Positions 18,083 through 26,548 of a stretch of 64,000 nucleotides of DNA are shown piece after piece. A program made the translations under genes and the position numbers. The DNA comes from Capilliphycus salinus (lineage in GTDB: Bacteria; Cyanobacteriota; Cyanobacteriia; Cyanobacteriales; Microcoleaceae), in contig NZ_CP178543.1 of the NCBI RefSeq assembly GCF_047276495.1, positions 1 to 64,000 of the forward strand. Reading direction: 5' to 3'. Positions within the stretch are counted from its first letter, which is position 1, and every line of letters begins with the position of its first letter. Under the pieces are notes generated by a model. That model was not told the origin of the DNA and made no database searches. It worked only from the letters and a program-made list of their open reading frames with translations.

Positions 18083-19201
18083 ATGAATACCGATCTCAAT
18101 TTGTTAAAACCCGTTCAACTTGGCGCTTATAAACTTTCTAACCGGATGGTCATGGCGCCTTTAACTCGAATGCGAGCCGCTTCGGGAAATGTGCCTCAAG
18201 AAATGAATGTGATTTATTATCGTCAGCGGGCTTCTGCGGGGTTAATTATTAGTGAAGCCTCTCAAATTTCACCCCAAGGTTTGGGTTATCCAAATACACC
18301 GGGAATTTATTCAGCCGAACAAGTAGAAGGATGGAAAAAAGTTACTCAAGCTGTGCATGACGAAGGCGGAAGAATTTTCTTACAATTGTGGCACGTTGGT
18401 CGCATTTCTCACCCTTCTTTACAACCGAATGGTGAGTTACCGGTAGCGCCGAGTGCGATCGCCCCGGAAGGGATGGCAAATACTTTTTCGGGAGAGCAAC
18501 CGTTTGTCACCCCGAGAGCGTTAGAAACCGAAGAAATACCCGAAATTGTTGAACAGTATCGTCAAGCTGCATACAATGCAAAATTAGCGGGTTTTGATGG
18601 GGTAGAAATTCACAGTGCCAACGGTTATTTGTTGGATCAGTTTCTCCACGATGGTTCCAACAAACGCACGGATAGATATGGCGGTTCTCTCGAAAATCGG
18701 GCGCGTTTTTTGATGGAAGTTGTAGAAGCGGTTACGAGTGTTTGGGATAGGGATAAAGTTGGGGTTCGGTTATCTCCGAGTAGTACATTTGGAACGGTTT
18801 TTGATTCTGACCCGGAGGCGTTGTTTAATTATGTTGTCTCGGAATTGAATCGGTTTAATTTGGCTTATCTCCACCTTGTTGAGCCAAGAATTCAAGGAAA
18901 TCAAACTGTTGAAGATGATGGAAATGGCTTGGGTGCGCGTCATTTTCGCTCGATTTATCAAGGTACAATTATTAGCGCAGGTGGTTATACGAGAGAAACC
19001 GGAGAAGCGGTTTTAGAAGCAGGTGATGCGGATTTAGTGGCTTATGGTCGGCTGTTTATTGCCAATCCCGATTTACCGAAAAGATTTGCTTTAAATGCAC
19101 CGTTAAATGAATACGATCGCTCGACGTTTTATGGCGGCGATGAACGGGGTTATACAGACTATCCTTTCTTGGATGAGTCGAAAGTGTTGACGACGGTTTA
19201 A
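18083..19201 (+). CDS. old yellow enzyme-type NADH:flavin oxidoreductase (NemA-like alkene reductase)
   Basis: 372 residues from ATG 18083 (a GTG at 18056 is in frame but lies beside the hairpin). An FMN-binding TIM barrel: LSNRMVMAPLTRMRA near the N-terminus, LQLWHVGRISH with the substrate-binding histidine region at about 100-112, HSANGYLLDQFLHDGSNKRTDRYGG at about 182-206, and a C-terminal DLVAYGRLFIANPDL phosphate-binding loop. These enzymes reduce activated double bonds and nitro compounds with NAD(P)H. Its place after a TetR gene and before a glutathione transferase parallels the nemRA arrangement of enterobacteria. Confidence 0.92.
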   Translation: MNTDLNLLKPVQLGAYKLSNRMVMAPLTRMRAASGNVPQEMNVIYYRQRASAGLIISEASQISPQGLGYPNTPGIYSAEQVEGWKKVTQAVHDEGGRIFLQLWHVGRISHPSLQPNGELPVAPSAIAPEGMANTFSGEQPFVTPRALETEEIPEIVEQYRQAAYNAKLAGFDGVEIHSANGYLLDQFLHDGSNKRTDRYGGSLENRARFLMEVVEAVTSVWDRDKVGVRLSPSSTFGTVFDSDPEALFNYVVSELNRFNLAYLHLVEPRIQGNQTVEDDGNGLGARHFRSIYQGTIISAGGYTRETGEAVLEAGDADLVAYGRLFIANPDLPKRFALNAPLNEYDRSTFYGGDERGYTDYPFLDESKVLTTV

Positions 19202-19279
19202 CCGGTTAAAAACTCTATTGTCGGGTGGGGAGTTCCCATCCGATGAATCCCAAAAATTTTATATTCAAAAGGAAAAAAC

Positions 19280-19888
19280 ATGATTGACCTTTACACCTTT
19301 ACCACTCCCAACGGACGCAAACCGGCTATTATGTTAGAGGAAGTGGGGCTTGCTTACAATCCGATTAAAATTGACATTAGAAAAGGCGATCAATTTAGCC
19401 CGGAGTTTGTGGCAATTAATCCCAACAGCAAAATTCCGGCAATTGTGGATAAAGAAACGGGAATTACCGTGTTTGAGTCCGGGGCGATTTTGATTTATTT
19501 AGCCGAAAAAACGGGTCAGTTCTTGCCAACAGATACCGCCCAACGAATTAAAGTGATTGAATGGTTAATGTTTCAAATGGCAAGTGTTGGGCCGATGTTT
19601 GGTCAGTTGGGTCATTTTCGCAACTATGCACCCGAAAAAATTCCCTATGCAATCGAACGATATGAGAAGGAAACGTTGCGGTTATTTGGGGTATTAGATG
19701 GGGAGTTAGGCAAACAAGAATTCATCGCGGGAGAGTATTCTATTGCCGATATTGCCACTTATCCTTGGGTGGCTGCTTATGAATATTTGGGCGTGACTTT
19801 AGATAACCATCCTAACTTAAAACGTTGGGTGGAAACGATGAAAAATCGTCCGGCTGTTCAAAAAGGAATGGCCGTATTAGCTGAGTAA
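19280..19888 (+). CDS. glutathione S-transferase family protein (Nu-class / YfcG-like)
   Basis: 202 residues. The N-terminal thioredoxin-like domain starts IDLYTFTTPNGRKPAIML and lacks a catalytic Tyr, Ser or Cys at the usual place. The Thr-Pro-Asn-Gly signature is that of Nu-class/YfcG-type proteins, which act as glutathione-dependent disulfide reductases. KIPAIV and FESGAILIYLAE are the glutathione-binding elements, and the helical domain has IADIATYPWV, the GST N-capping box region. It follows the old yellow enzyme by 78 bases and ends in a strong terminator, closing the redox set. Confidence 0.9.
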   Translation: MIDLYTFTTPNGRKPAIMLEEVGLAYNPIKIDIRKGDQFSPEFVAINPNSKIPAIVDKETGITVFESGAILIYLAEKTGQFLPTDTAQRIKVIEWLMFQMASVGPMFGQLGHFRNYAPEKIPYAIERYEKETLRLFGVLDGELGKQEFIAGEYSIADIATYPWVAAYEYLGVTLDNHPNLKRWVETMKNRPAVQKGMAVLAE

Positions 19889-19899
19889 ATGTTAGACTT

Positions 19900-19933
19900 T
19901 AGGGTGGGATTTCTTGTCCTACCCTACTTTTTT
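19900..19933 (+). terminator. rho-independent terminator after the GST gene
   Basis: TAGGGT (19900-19905) and ACCCTA (19921-19926) pair, with additional G-C pairs inside, followed by CTTTTTT. Its position rules out an upstream start for the next gene and supports ATG 19946. Confidence 0.8.
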
Positions 19934-19945
19934 ATTGAAACTACT

Positions 19946-20503
19946 ATGAAAACTGAAAAACAAAAAATGTTATCAGGGGAATTATACCTGTCAAATGACC
20001 CTGAACTAACAGAGGAACATCAACGCGCTTTTCGGCTGATTCGTTTGTATAATGCTACAACTGAAACTGAACTGGAAGAAAGACAAAACCTTCTAAAAGA
20101 ATTATTCGGAAAAGTCGGTAAAAATGCTGTTATTACCCCGCCTTTTTATTGTGATTATGGGAGTCAGATTTATGCCGGGGATAATTTTTATATGAATTTT
20201 GGTTGTGTGATTTTAGATTGTAATACCGTTCATATTGGAGATAATGTTCTCTGCGCTCCCTACGTTCAAATTTACGCCGCTCATCATCCCATTGATCCGA
20301 CCATTAGATTAACCGGAAAAGAACTCGCTACCCCGATTAAAATTGGGAATAATGTTTGGATTGGTGGCGGTGCAATTATTTGTCCGGGTGTGACGATTGG
20401 AGATAATACAACGATTGGCGCCGGTAGCGTTGTTACTAAAGATATTCCTGCTAATGTTCTCGCCGTTGGAAATCCTTGTCGGGTAATTCGAGAGTTATTA
20501 TAG
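19946..20503 (+). CDS. sugar O-acetyltransferase (maltose/galactoside acetyltransferase family)
   Basis: 185 residues from ATG 19946. An N-terminal helical Mac domain (KMLSGELYLSNDPELTEEHQ...) precedes left-handed beta-helix hexapeptide repeats (IGDNVLCAPYVQIYAA, IGNNVWIGGGAIICPGVTIGDNTTIGAGSVVTKDIP). The catalytic-type histidines are in YAAHHPID. These trimeric enzymes transfer acetyl from acetyl-CoA to sugar hydroxyls. It has its own unit behind the GST terminator. The physiological acceptor is unknown. Confidence 0.92.
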   Translation: MKTEKQKMLSGELYLSNDPELTEEHQRAFRLIRLYNATTETELEERQNLLKELFGKVGKNAVITPPFYCDYGSQIYAGDNFYMNFGCVILDCNTVHIGDNVLCAPYVQIYAAHHPIDPTIRLTGKELATPIKIGNNVWIGGGAIICPGVTIGDNTTIGAGSVVTKDIPANVLAVGNPCRVIRELL

Positions 20504-20593
20504 AAGTTTTATAACTGTTTATTAATTGAATTAATCGGCTCAAAGCATCAAAAATATAAAATTTAACTACGAGTTTAACGTTTCATTTTTAGC

Positions 20594-21445
20594 TTAATAT
20601 TCAGAATTAAAGCTTGAGTTGATAATAAGTTTTCGTAGTTCTTGCCATTCGGGAAGCCAGTCCCAAACGTTTTCGGCTCTTTCCATACGAGTAACTATTT
20701 TTTCAATAAAGAATTCTAGGGGACTAGAGCTACTCGAATCAAATCCAAAAGTTCTTAGTTTGTCTTGCATAGCATATAACAAGTCTTTACCTGAAAAGAA
20801 AGTCAAGTAGTGATTAAATCGAAATCCATTAACATGGAAAAGATCAAGTAGATTAGTAAATTTGTCTATAACATCTTCAGCTTTTACAATGCGATCACCT
20901 TTATATTGATCTACAATTTCTCGTATCTTTGTTTCACAAGTTTCTTTTCCTAAACGTCTGGGGAAAAGATAGGTTTTAGGAAAATATTGATTTTTGGTCT
21001 CCTCTCCCCAAAAATTTTTAAAATTAAAACAAGATAAAGCCGTTCGAGCTGCTGTGTATGTCGAAATTTTTTGAGCAGCTTCTCTAAGAGCTAATTGATA
21101 TTCTTCCGAAGATGGGGCTTGCTTTTGCAAAGCGCGTTGAACAACAATTGGATCGATTAAATAGTTTTCAATTTCTTTTCTTTCCCAGGCCCAACCAATC
21201 TGTATTTGTTGATGATGACATGGAAGTGGTTGATTAATAGGCTCAATATCGCGACAGTCAAAATCATGATCTACAATCCCAGCTAGATTAGGATTAATAC
21301 GTCTATCATTAATTACACTGTCAAAAAAGCTACGAGTTTTTCCCCCAAGAGGGCGAACAATACACTCTTTGGGTAATAGTTGTCTAATCACACGGATATC
21401 AATACTTTTAGAATTTCCCTCACAGTAAAGTATATTTATAGGCAT
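20594..21445 (-). CDS. TOPRIM/DUF4435-like protein, probable effector of an ATPase-TOPRIM defence pair
   Basis: 283 residues. The first 65 residues have a TOPRIM-like layout: ILYCEGNSKS with Glu9-Gly10, RPLGGK at about 31-36, and GIVDHDFD with Asp59, Asp61 and Asp63. The rest is helical and unlike topoisomerases. Its start overlaps the end of the ABC-type ATPase gene by 10 bases, so the two are translationally coupled. This two-gene layout resembles PARIS (AriA ATPase + AriB DUF4435/TOPRIM) and, more distantly, OLD and Gabija. Other ATPase-TOPRIM families are possible. The DNA is AT-richer than the neighbouring GST and acetyltransferase genes, which suggests transfer. Confidence 0.65.
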   Translation of the reverse strand: MPINILYCEGNSKSIDIRVIRQLLPKECIVRPLGGKTRSFFDSVINDRRINPNLAGIVDHDFDCRDIEPINQPLPCHHQQIQIGWAWERKEIENYLIDPIVVQRALQKQAPSSEEYQLALREAAQKISTYTAARTALSCFNFKNFWGEETKNQYFPKTYLFPRRLGKETCETKIREIVDQYKGDRIVKAEDVIDKFTNLLDLFHVNGFRFNHYLTFFSGKDLLYAMQDKLRTFGFDSSSSSPLEFFIEKIVTRMERAENVWDWLPEWQELRKLIINSSFNSEY

Positions 21446-22542
21446 AGCGATCCTCCTAGCAGGCGATGTGTTTCACTTTCACCTACTAAGTCAGCGACAA
21501 CTTCTGAGTGAGTTGTAAAGATAAATTGACACGTCGGAGCAATTTTGGGAAGCTGGTTGACTAAGAACTGAGCTGCTGATGGATGAAGATTCAAATCAAC
21601 TTCATCAATCAACACAATTGAGTATGCAATTTGCTGTCTAACAAATTCATACAAAATTGGAAAGATAGCTTGTTCTCCTGCTGACATTTCTACTAAGTCA
21701 TAGGTTCGATGTCCATCACTCAGTAAAAAGTATGTATCCTCCTCTGTTGGCGAATCTATGCTGGGTAAATGCTCTAATCCCCAGAATCTTCTACCTGGAA
21801 AAAGTTTTTCATAAAGTTCTTCCAACTGCTTTAAATAATTGGTTTGATAGTTTCCACCAGACTCTTGTTTTCGTCTCCAATCCACCAGATACCGACGCAG
21901 ACGACCTACACCTAATTCAAAAGAAACTATACTACTTCTTTCTTTAAAACTCTCTCCCGCCATCTCTTGATTTGGACTTGAACCTAAATTGCGAAACTGA
22001 TCAAACCAGAAAATTCCTGGTAATTTAGAAAAGTAAGAACGAACGGATTGAGCGTTACGATTGATGAAAGATTGTGTGTAATATCTACCTCGAAATTGTA
22101 ATCTTTCGGCCGGAGTCTCTCCAGCTTTCCAATAATCTCCCTCTAAAATAAGCCGCACAATACGACTATTACCAGGTTGAATGAATGGTGTCTCTTTTTT
22201 AAACTCTGAGGGTTGAGCATCGTACCATTTCTGAGCAATTTCACGGGTCGCTTCTAGTTCTTCTTCCTCAAACGATAGTTCTAGTTCTATTCGAGGTGTT
22301 CCCCAGCGCCAATAACGCTCTGGTAAGAAACCTATCCAGTCAAAATTAGATACCGTTTGAATTCTACCTGTTGCTAGTGCCAGTGGTAAAGCAATTGCTT
22401 GCAAAAGGGTAGTTTTTCCAGTACCATTGTCGCCAAGTACAAGAAAACGATTACTCACTTCTTGTAAAATTTGGTTTTTGAAAATAACTTCAAGCTTTTC
22501 AAATTGCTTAAAATTTTGAATAGAGATCGATTCAACCTTCAC
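21436..22542 (-). CDS. ABC-type AAA ATPase (RecF/OLD-like) paired with the TOPRIM gene
   Basis: 368 residues. Walker A GDNGTGKTT (37-45) follows the 'IQNFKQFEKLEV' opening typical of RecF/SMC-like AAA15-AAA21 ATPases. The ABC signature is the short SAGEQ (287-291), Walker B is VLIDEVD (about 310-316) and the H-loop is TTHSE (343-347). No zinc hook or long coiled coil is present, so it is a compact sensor-type ATPase. The gene is first in a two-gene minus-strand unit with the TOPRIM protein. In PARIS the ATPase cages and releases the TOPRIM effector when it detects a phage trigger, and the same role is inferred here. Confidence 0.75.
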   Translation of the reverse strand: MKVESISIQNFKQFEKLEVIFKNQILQEVSNRFLVLGDNGTGKTTLLQAIALPLALATGRIQTVSNFDWIGFLPERYWRWGTPRIELELSFEEEELEATREIAQKWYDAQPSEFKKETPFIQPGNSRIVRLILEGDYWKAGETPAERLQFRGRYYTQSFINRNAQSVRSYFSKLPGIFWFDQFRNLGSSPNQEMAGESFKERSSIVSFELGVGRLRRYLVDWRRKQESGGNYQTNYLKQLEELYEKLFPGRRFWGLEHLPSIDSPTEEDTYFLLSDGHRTYDLVEMSAGEQAIFPILYEFVRQQIAYSIVLIDEVDLNLHPSAAQFLVNQLPKIAPTCQFIFTTHSEVVADLVGESETHRLLGGSLCL

Positions 22543-22727
22543 CTCTACTCCTCCTTGAGCCTAGTGCTTTTAATCAGCATAGCTGAATTTTGTATTTTTT
22601 TCAACCCTTGACTCAAGGATAGATTTTGAGAAATACTTTATATCTGGAGTTCTAATTGACAGAAGTATCACCAATGCCTGATCGATCTAAGATGTTCAAG
22701 ATTTTCTGAATCTGACAATTGGTCAAC

Positions 22728-23363
22728 CTATTCTAATACAATTTGTCCTAAACGTTTTAAAATTTTCAAGACTTCACCTAACTCATGGTTTCGGGGAAAT
22801 AGAGAAAACGTTCGGGAAATATCATATTGTGAAGTATCGCTTTGAATGAGTTTTAGGAAAATAAATTCATCGCCATTTGTCGCCAAACCAAACGCGGGAG
22901 AATTAGCTTGAGGATTGGCTAACAGATAAGCCAATAATTGGGGAAGTGCGGCTAAAACGGGAATGCTGTTTCGTTTGGATTATACGGTTAATATCCACAG
23001 TCTATTTTGTAAAATTAAAGCATCAATAAAACCTCTAATTTTTTCATCAGGATCATCAAGTTATAATTCAACTCCATAGGGTGAACGAATGCGGAACGGA
23101 GGATCGAGAAAACCCGCCAATTCTAACAGGGGAGAAACGACTATTAAATTAACCGTACCTTCCAACAATAAATGATCGACTCTATGATAGTCATAACGCC
23201 GCTTTATTCGCTCTATTCCTGCTTGTTCCTGCTCATTTAGAGCGGGTAAATCTTCCGTCCACTCCCGAAAAAAGTCATCTTGATTTGTTTGATACAAACC
23301 GAAGCGAGTTTGCAAATCTCCGAAAGTTTTGATAACATCTGTAATTGCCGTACCGCTAACCAT
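22728..23363 (-). pseudogene. restriction-endonuclease-like gene broken by two in-frame stops
   Basis: A single reading frame from ATG 23363 to the stop at 22728 would encode 211 residues, but it carries TAA codons at 23061-23063 and 22980-22982. The reading continues sensibly across both: TVNLIVVSPLLELAGF, PYGVEL, stop, LDDPDEKIRGFIDALI, RLWILTV, stop, SK, then LPQLLAYLLANPQ and ATNGDEFIFLKL. The family is the cyanobacterial 'restriction endonuclease subunit R'-like type with a D-x(n)-E/S-x-K core. The first glutamate of the catalytic motif may be the position hit by the second stop. It lies behind the ATPase-TOPRIM pair. Confidence 0.75.
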
Positions 23364-23527
23364 AGATTAGAATTTGTAGTGTGCTACCAACAGTTTAACA
23401 AAATTAACCTTGATCGCATTTTCCTAAAAACAATATTTCAAATGTTAAAAAAATTGATAGAAATTCGCGATCGCCAGCAAAAGACGTTAACCTATTTGTG
23501 AGTACAAGAATCAATAATATTTTCCTG

Positions 23528-24817
23528 ATGTCATCAAATAATAACGCCAATCCTCTCGCCGTATTTGTTCCCTGGCTGCATATGCACCAACCGCCAATTT
23601 GGGTCGGTCAGGGTTCAGATGCGAGACTGATTGGCAATTTAGAAAAAATGCTCAACGGTGAACCCAATTCCGAAGAAAGTTGGAACGCCCAATGGTTCGC
23701 CCAGGCTTACAAAAATCCGGCTCGTTATGTGAAAAACCTGAAATCCGAGGGTTTAAATCCTAGAATTATGGTCGATTATTCTGGCGTTTTGTTGGAAGAA
23801 TTAGCCAAACTTTCGAGCAACGGACAATTTGATCGCCTCCACGTTGACGGAGAAACAATGGGGGATGTAATTAGCTTGTGGCGGGAAGTTTTAAGCGAAC
23901 ATTCCGAGGCGGTTGAATTTGCAGGAACCGCTTACAGTCACTGTTATTTTCCCGCAACTCCCGAACGGGATCACGAAGCCCAAATTCTGGAATGGCGGCG
24001 AGTTTTTGCCGATTTATTTGGAACGGAAGCCCTCTCAAACGTGCGGGGATTTTGGCTCCCAGAAATGGGAATGACGGGGGAACCTTCCGAAGCTTTACGA
24101 CTAATTCGGTTGCTGAAAAAATGCGGTTATGAGTGGATAATTTTACCCCATGCGGCGTTAGAATATCCAAGCGATTGGAGTACCCCAGAAGTCGAAAATC
24201 GGGTGCATTGGTTGGTGGTTGAATCCGGGGGAGAAACGGAACGAATCCTCTGTGTTGTCCGCGATACCGATATGGGAATTCGCCAACAAAGCGGTCAAAA
24301 TACCGATGGATGTATTCAAGATATTCGCTACCGGGGAAACACGTTAAAACAGTCAGAAATTCCGCCTTTAGTGGTGCCAACATCCGACGGCGAAAATGGC
24401 AATGTGATGATGTTTGAGTATTTTAAAAACTCCTTTGCTCCGTTGTTTCGACAATCAAACAACTGGTCGGATATTGCTTTTTTAACCGTTAGCCAGTATA
24501 TTGATCGCTATGTTGCCCACAATCCGGCTACGGAAGTTCGCCTCAAATCAACCGGGGGGTCTTGGATTGGCGGACATCAAAGCTGGAATGAAGGAGACTT
24601 GCGCCAGGGGGTTTTGAAAGCGGTTGAACGGTTGAGTCAAGTCTGTGCGGCTCGCCGAGACTCGACAAATTCATCGCTCTCTCCCGAACAAGAACGGGCG
24701 TTATTGTTGTGTGAAACCAGTTGTTTTGTATACTGGGGTTCTGACTTTTGGGCGTCTCAAGCCAATCAATGTTTAGCCTGGGCTGAGGGTTTAATTGCTG
24801 AAACGGTCTATCAATAG
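23528..24817 (+). CDS. glycoside hydrolase family 57 protein
   Basis: 429 residues from ATG 23528 (an in-frame GTG at 23498 adds ten). GH57 enzymes are (beta/alpha)7-barrel retaining glucanohydrolases or branching enzymes. The opening FVPWLHMHQPPIW matches conserved region 1, the FWLPEMGM segment near residue 175 matches region 3 with the catalytic-type Glu, and a later VPTSDGENGN segment near 280 carries an Asp of region 4. The length fits short cyanobacterial GH57 proteins that act on glycogen-type glucans. It stands alone. Confidence 0.88.
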   Translation: MSSNNNANPLAVFVPWLHMHQPPIWVGQGSDARLIGNLEKMLNGEPNSEESWNAQWFAQAYKNPARYVKNLKSEGLNPRIMVDYSGVLLEELAKLSSNGQFDRLHVDGETMGDVISLWREVLSEHSEAVEFAGTAYSHCYFPATPERDHEAQILEWRRVFADLFGTEALSNVRGFWLPEMGMTGEPSEALRLIRLLKKCGYEWIILPHAALEYPSDWSTPEVENRVHWLVVESGGETERILCVVRDTDMGIRQQSGQNTDGCIQDIRYRGNTLKQSEIPPLVVPTSDGENGNVMMFEYFKNSFAPLFRQSNNWSDIAFLTVSQYIDRYVAHNPATEVRLKSTGGSWIGGHQSWNEGDLRQGVLKAVERLSQVCAARRDSTNSSLSPEQERALLLCETSCFVYWGSDFWASQANQCLAWAEGLIAETVYQ

Positions 24818-24877
24818 CTTGGTTGCAGGCTCAAAAACCGCTACAATCTGAATAAGTTTTACAGATTTGATTAAATT

Positions 24878-25354
24878 ATGGGGCGGTTGAAAAAAAAGTT
24901 TCAGTTCCTGAGTTTCTGGTCTAATGATGAAAAATTCATTGACTTTTTAGAACATATTGAGGTCATCATCTCCAAAATTCTCTCTTTGGCGATGGTGGCT
25001 TTAATTATCTCCGCGACCGGACATTTACTGGTTTTCCTATGCAAAGAGTTACTTTTTGATCCCGAGCTTATTTTTAAAGATACTCTGTTTGAAATTTTCG
25101 GATTGTTTTTAAATCTGTTAATTGCATTGGAGCTTTTAGAGAATATTTCGGCTTATCTCCGAAAACACGTCATTCAAATCGAATTGGTGATTGTCACCTC
25201 TTTAATTGCGGTGGCGCGAAAAATCATTTTGTTTAATCTTGATAAGAAAAGCGGCATTGATTTAATGGGATTGGCTTTGGCTTTGTTTGCTTTAGCCATT
25301 AGTTATTGGATTATTCGTTACACGAATTCTAATCGCAATGATGATTATCATTAA
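24878..25354 (+). CDS. PsiE-like small membrane protein
   Basis: 158 residues with four predicted membrane segments (about 34-55, 70-90, 105-120, 130-148). The conserved ELLENISAYLRKHVIQIELVIVTSLIAVARKII stretch is typical of the PsiE (phosphate-starvation-inducible E) family. Function is unknown in any organism. The gene starts 60 bases after the GH57 stop and may share its transcript. Confidence 0.8.
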   Translation: MGRLKKKFQFLSFWSNDEKFIDFLEHIEVIISKILSLAMVALIISATGHLLVFLCKELLFDPELIFKDTLFEIFGLFLNLLIALELLENISAYLRKHVIQIELVIVTSLIAVARKIILFNLDKKSGIDLMGLALALFALAISYWIIRYTNSNRNDDYH

Positions 25355-25436
25355 ATCGAATAAAAATCTTGAGATTTAGTCTGAGAGTCACAGCGCTATA
25401 CTAATCGAAAATAATTGATTTTGAGGAGAAATTGTG

Positions 25437-25889
25437 ATGAGTTATTTTTTTGAATTTGAGGATGATTTTGTAGCGTCTTTGCGTTGTATTCCGATGATTG
25501 TTCGCTTCAAACTCGATACCTGTGGGGTAAAATTAAAATTAGCCCATTGGAATCAATTCCCCCAAAGCGAACGTCAAACTTTAGTCGAACAACCGACGAC
25601 AACCCCGGAAGAAATCAAAAGTTATCGCCATCTGTTACAACAATTCGCCGAAAAATATACCGATATTCCCTTAAAAGACTTACCCGTTGAGGAAAATCCG
25701 GCTTGGTTAGATACAGAAAAAATTCCCGAAACGGTCGAACAAAAAGCCGCAGAAACGGGCGTTAAACTCACCCTAGACCAGTGGCAAAATTTAACACCGC
25801 TTCAGCGCTTTGCACTAATTAAACTCAGCCGTCCGAGTCACGAAAATCAAAACTTTCTACCCGCCATGAAAGAATTTAACCTCGTTTAA
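25437..25889 (+). CDS. nitrate reductase-associated protein
   Basis: 150 residues from ATG 25437, which has GAGGAG about nine bases upstream (the preceding GTG is too close). The family pattern is clear: FEFEDDFVASLRCIPM at the start, then two similar halves, KLDTCGVKLKLAHWNQFPQSER and KAAETGVKLTLDQWQNLTPLQR. It is a cyanobacterial soluble protein often encoded near narB, but no nitrate reductase gene lies in this window. Its biochemical role is not settled. It converges on rimM with a 12-base gap. Confidence 0.88.
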   Translation: MSYFFEFEDDFVASLRCIPMIVRFKLDTCGVKLKLAHWNQFPQSERQTLVEQPTTTPEEIKSYRHLLQQFAEKYTDIPLKDLPVEENPAWLDTEKIPETVEQKAAETGVKLTLDQWQNLTPLQRFALIKLSRPSHENQNFLPAMKEFNLV

Positions 25890-25901
25890 CCGCCCAAAAT
25901 T

Positions 25902-26504
25902 TTACTCTAATAATCCCTCGGGAGGTGTAATCTCAATTTGCCCTTTTTTCAAGTCAACAACGGGAACAATTTCTTCAACAAACGGAATCAAAACTGTTTT
26001 GGGTTTTCGCCGGCGTTTTTTGCGGGGAGTGGGAGCAATATCAGCAGAAGATTCATCGAAATTTTCAGGTGTTTCTAAAGCCGATGGATAAAGTTCTACC
26101 TCTAACAAATCATTTCCGGCCGGCACCAAAGCGATCACAATACCAATCACATTTTGAGTGAGTTGGTTGAACACTTGCAAACCAATCAAATCCAACAAAT
26201 AAAATTCGTTTTCTTCTAATTGAGGGCGATCGCTTTGAGAGACAAATAACGTGCTATCCCGCAAGGCTTCCGCTTGTTCTCGAGTTTCAATTCCAAGCAA
26301 TTCTACCACATACAAACCCTTACCGGGAATCTGACGGCCTCCGAGAAGTTCTATCGGTTGGGGTTCAGACTGTCCCGGTGACAACAGCCAACGCCTCCCC
26401 GGTTCAAGAAAACGTTCTGGGAAGTCGGTATTGGGTAAAACTCGAACTTCACCGTATAATCCTTGGGCGGCTACAATTTTACCAATCTCAATCCACTCAG
26501 ACAT
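25902..26504 (-). CDS. rimM: ribosome maturation factor RimM
   Basis: 200 residues. The N-terminal RimM barrel opens with EIGKIVAAQGLYGEVRVLP and contains GLYVVELLGIETREQAEALRDSTLFV. The C-terminal PRC-barrel half has EFYLLDLIGLQV and VLIPFVEEIVPVVDL. RimM binds ribosomal protein S19 and assists 30S head maturation. A proline- and lysine/arginine-rich insertion (about 155-172, RKKRRRKPK) is a cyanobacterial extension. It is divergent from the TPR gene, with a shared 44-base promoter region. Confidence 0.95.
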   Translation of the reverse strand: MSEWIEIGKIVAAQGLYGEVRVLPNTDFPERFLEPGRRWLLSPGQSEPQPIELLGGRQIPGKGLYVVELLGIETREQAEALRDSTLFVSQSDRPQLEENEFYLLDLIGLQVFNQLTQNVIGIVIALVPAGNDLLEVELYPSALETPENFDESSADIAPTPRKKRRRKPKTVLIPFVEEIVPVVDLKKGQIEITPPEGLLE

Positions 26505-26548
26505 GATAAGATTTCTACACTTACAGGCTTAATAAACTGAATAAATCT

